A DNA stretch of 64,000 bases, from contig JAJEKV010000028.1 of NCBI GenBank assembly GCA_021234155.1, positions 8,758,134 to 8,822,133 on the forward strand. Reading direction: 5' to 3'. This document shows positions 60,869 to 64,000 of this stretch, piece by piece; position 1 is the first letter of the stretch, and each line of letters starts with the position of its first letter. The position numbers were made by a program, and so were the translations under genes. The notes under the pieces were generated by a model. That model did no database searches, had not been told where the DNA came from, and saw nothing but the letters and a program-made list of their open reading frames with translations. Source of the stretch: Isoetes taiwanensis. Its lineage: Eukaryota > Streptophyta > Lycopodiopsida > Isoetales > Isoetaceae.

Positions 60869-61427
60869 CTTAACGAACCCATGGGAGACCGCTCGAGTAG
60901 ATCTGGGTATCACATTCCCAAAAAATCGCATAAATGGGTAGAAGCGACTAGTCATAAACGTCAAGACGATTTTGCCCAGTTGGTTACGGGCATGTCGATT
61001 AGAACGATACATTGATATCAGAGCATGGCTCAAGTTCGAGTCTCCATGGGGTCACAGTATGATCCAGAATACCGTTGGACGAAAGGTCATGACTTGTTCT
61101 TGGACACCATGGGGTGGTGTGGTCTATAGTATCGTAATGCCCGAGGATGAGCATAGTTCTAGTGGGAGAGATTGTAACGGACCCATGGGAGACCGCTCGA
61201 GTAGATCTGGGTGTTGGACACCATGGGGTGGTGTGGTCTATAGTATTGTGATGCCCAAGGACGAGCATAGTTCTAGTGGGAGAGATTGTAACGGATCCAT
61301 GGGAGCTCGAGTAGATCTGGGTGTCGTATTCCCGAGACATCGGCATAAATGGGTAGAAGCGACTACTTATAAATGTCTAGACAGTTTTGCCCAGTTGGTT
61401 AAGGGCACGTCGGTTAGGAACGTTACA
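60869..61427 (+). mobile_element. TRIM (miniature LTR retrotransposon)
   Basis: 559 bases without coding capacity. 5' LTR 60869-61011 and 3' LTR 61287-61427 are similar (CGAGTAGATCTGGGT, AAATGGGTAGAAGCGACTA, TTTGCCCAGTTGGTTA) and the 3' copy runs TGTAACG...CGTTACA. A primer-like TGATATCAGAGC lies at 61013-61024 and a purine tract (GTGGGAGAGA) before the 3' LTR. Target duplication AAATC at 60864-60868 and 61428-61432. The inner part is duplicated in tandem (61100-61213 and 61214 to about 61322), which copies the purine tract and the first ~40 bases of the LTR. Confidence 0.9.
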
Positions 61428-61469
61428 AAATCAGTTCTTTCTTGCAAAGCAGTAAGGTAATCAGGTAAC

Positions 61470-62144
61470 ATCGAATGAAAGCACTGAGATATGCATATAA
61501 TTTATACTCAAGATTAAACTAGAACATTATTTGATGTGCAACAAAAGCGAAAAACTAACTTAAGAGTTCAACATATAGATAAAAAAAGCGGAATCTTGTA
61601 CACATGAATTGTTACCCATAGACATTTGTAATAATTTTGTAGCCTCTTGGGACTCAAATATTTGAGCCATGATGACAAATCTCCAACATTCGTTCTTGCA
61701 TCATATTGTGTGAAACTCGGAGGATTTGATAGTAGTAATGTCCACATTAAAATATCTGCACATAGATCATAGATCACCTTCTAACTAAATACGAATTGAG
61801 TTATCCCGCTCAAATGGTATTTAAATTATCCTGCCCAAAGCCATATCGCATTTAAACTGTCCCGCTCAAATCTAAACTCAATATTTCGCTCAACCTTACC
61901 GCTTCCAAGAAATCCGGTGGCCACAACGAAAACATTTATTTGCAAAGAAAATGTCTGTTGTAAAGAACATCAAAACATTCCGGCATCAAAGCATTCCGGC
62001 ATGAGATTTTCAAATCTTTCTTCTTCCTAAAGTTTAGCATCTCGATAACTATTTAGGGAAAAAAAAATCGCAGCGATGAGATCATACCCTTTCTGATGCG
62101 ACCTCAGTGCAGGGATATAAATGATCTAGAATCTCTAAAACTAG
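61470..62144. other. No gene recognised
   Basis: AT-rich sequence with short frames only. A duplicated GCATTCCGGCAT-like word lies near 61979-62001. Confidence 0.4.
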
Positions 62145-62545
62145 AATGCCAAAATGTTTTGTGCTGGGTTCACACAGACGATCTATTGAATCTAAAATTT
62201 TGATCCATTCAGAGATTTGTTGGCTGAATCCTTGGTGAATCCGTGGGCTCTCCCATTAAACCAGTGTAGCACAAAGTAAGTCAGCCAAAACGAACCATTT
62301 TGGCTTTTTTACCTTTTCCAATCATGCTCGTCTAACCAGAATCCCCAAATATTTTTGTGTTGGATTCACATGGATGAAACTCTAAATCTCTGTTGAATCC
62401 AAAACTTTCATCTATTTAGAGCACATTAAGAATCTGTTGGCCAAATCCTTGCTGAATATCTGGGCTCTTCAGCTAAACCATTGCAGTGTGCAAAATAAGT
62501 TCTCGGTTAACGTACCAATCTTGGTTTTTTTACTTTCAAATCATG
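62145..62545. repeat. Diverged 196-bp tandem duplication
   Basis: TTTTGTGCTGGGTTCACA near 62157 and TTTTGTGTTGGATTCACA near 62353 are followed in both units by similar blocks: ATTGAATC / GTTGAATCC, ATCTGTTGGCC / TTTGTTGGCTG, and GGGCTCT. Confidence 0.75.
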
Positions 62546-64000
62546 TTCATCATTTTTTGTCCAATTTTTGGACCTCACGCCAGGCTCATATATTTGACTG
62601 GCCAACTAGCTTTTTGCGTTCACTCTCAGGGGTCATATTTAAAATCACGTTTGTCTCTTGGATGCATTTAAAATGTAATCTTATTCTCTCACACATATTA
62701 CAGTCATGTGGCTTTTGAGCTTATATTTAAATTAACTCATCCCCTGGATGCATTTAGAATGTAATAGTGAAATGATATAGAGGACGGCGCAGTTGAGCTA
62801 GTGTCACTGGAGAATTTTTGCATCCTTGATCTCTTTGCTGGGGACCGGAAAGAGGACATCCTACGAAATGCCCCAAAAAGCTAAGCCGGCCATGTGCTCT
62901 ACTACAAGGAGTTCATCTCAGTTGCTAGTTGCTGCATGCATAACAATTTGTTAAAAGACTGACTGATTCTGCCTGCGTCGGATGTGAAGAGGTTGTAAAC
63001 CTCAGGACTAACACAGAAAGGAGGAAATCAACTCATGCATTGATAGGAAATGAGTGAGCTCAAATACAATGAAAGCCTCTCAGATGATCAAACGTATCAT
63101 AAGAGTAGGTTTAAATAGAAAACTAAAGCAACTGAGATTTCTCCACAAAGGTAGGAGAGATTGAAGGAACCGCTTAAGTAACCGCTTGTGCATGCATTAG
63201 AGTTTTTTTGGGGTTACAAAATCACCTCATAAGGTTAAGCTGAGTCAGCATAGTTAGAGTAAGTTAAAGTTCAATTAATACATTTGCCCGGGGGTTATAG
63301 GGCAGGAGGAAAGCTGCCCACTATTTGTCTTTTATATTTAATTAGGTATGAGGTGTATTTTTTGTTTTTTTTTTTTTTTTTGGCTTTTAGTTAACTACTA
63401 CGTAGAGAAATCGATTCGACCTAATTCGACCTAATAATGATGAGTCCGATGGCGCCATGGAGATTGGAGGCAGATGGAGATTTTCAAATTTGTGGATTGC
63501 CGCACATCCAAAAACGAACTTTGGAGGGGTTGATAGCAAAGTGTATCTCACTCCAACTCCCCTTCCCGATACAAAAATTCAATGAGTATTCTATGAGAAA
63601 CACTCCAAGCACTGAAATTGGTTGCATGCTTGATTTATTTCTACAATTTCGGTTTTAGATCTGTAGTTTCAAATTCAGGTTTGTATTTTGATGTTAGTCT
63701 TTTGTGCAGAGCCTTTGAGGGAATGTAGCATGAACTTATGTACATTTCGTTTGCAAATATCTGAGAATTGCTTGCCGATTCATAATGAAAAGAAAGGAAA
63801 ATTCAATCATGCTGTTGATGAGAATGCCTTGAGAGCAGAAGGGAAGACAAATATTGATTTATGGACAAGAGGGGAGTTGTATCCAAGAGATCCCATTCTA
63901 AACATCCACCCTCAATTCAATTCTCCAATGTGTCTGCTAAAAGTTTACTTCTAAAGGAAATCATGGCTTACTAGGTTATTGCGGGGAATTTGGTAAGTGG
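62546..64000. other. No recognised gene; two unassigned ORFs
   Basis: Frames at 63437-63658 and 63688-63954 on the plus strand are open but resemble nothing I know. A run of 18 or more T lies at 63363-63381. GGATGCATTTAAAATGTAAT near 62658 recurs with one change near 62743. Confidence 0.35.

Overview
The window looks like nuclear DNA of a land plant with a large, retroelement-rich genome. A plant SHAGGY/GSK3-type kinase gene with a dozen short exons, an SRS/STYLISH-type domain, a plant-type UDP-glycosyltransferase remnant, plant initiator-Met-tRNA primer sites and a chromovirus all point there. The Replitron-type HUH protein and the style of LINE fragments suggest a seed-free plant (fern, lycophyte or bryophyte) rather than a flowering plant. 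That narrower placement is inference.

Layout. 1-5306: a decayed Ty1/copia element whose 5' LTR is cut by the window edge. 6.2-8 kb: an HUH endonuclease gene of the Replitron type with a broken N-terminus and decayed downstream sequence. 10-12.3 kb: exon-like fragments and a 327-codon ORF that I do not recognise. 13.2-15.2 kb: a decayed mercaptopyruvate sulfurtransferase gene. 18.6-19.5 kb: a truncated UDP-glycosyltransferase. 22.9-25.2 kb (+): a GSK3/SHAGGY kinase gene with 12 coding exons. 26.3-28.2 kb (-): a convergent four-exon gene for a conserved protein of unknown role with a PDZ-like stretch. 29.6-43 kb: repeats, a solo LTR, a LINE 3' fragment and long stretches without recognisable genes.

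43.1-50.5 kb is a three-layer nest. An LTR element has been interrupted in its gag by a complete chromovirus (43975-49787, target duplication CCATA), which was then interrupted by a 5'-truncated LINE (45789-46576). 51-52.2 kb holds a Mic10-like fragment and an acidic terminal exon. 54.4-55.2 kb holds a 28-bp tandem repeat and a three-unit tRNA-like (SINE-like) array. 57.6-57.9 kb (-) holds an orphan SRS IGGH domain. 60.5-61.5 kb holds a 158-bp hairpin-bearing repeat with a TRIM retrotransposon (60869-61427) inserted in it. 62.1-62.5 kb holds a 196-bp duplication.

Only two genes look like ordinary host genes: the GSK3 kinase and the 478-residue protein opposite it. The kinase carries two compensating single-base indels that would break it if they are real. 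No pathway links the genes. The window is mainly a record of element insertion and decay around two conserved genes. I found no rRNA gene, CRISPR array or bacterial operon, and no intact tRNA gene.
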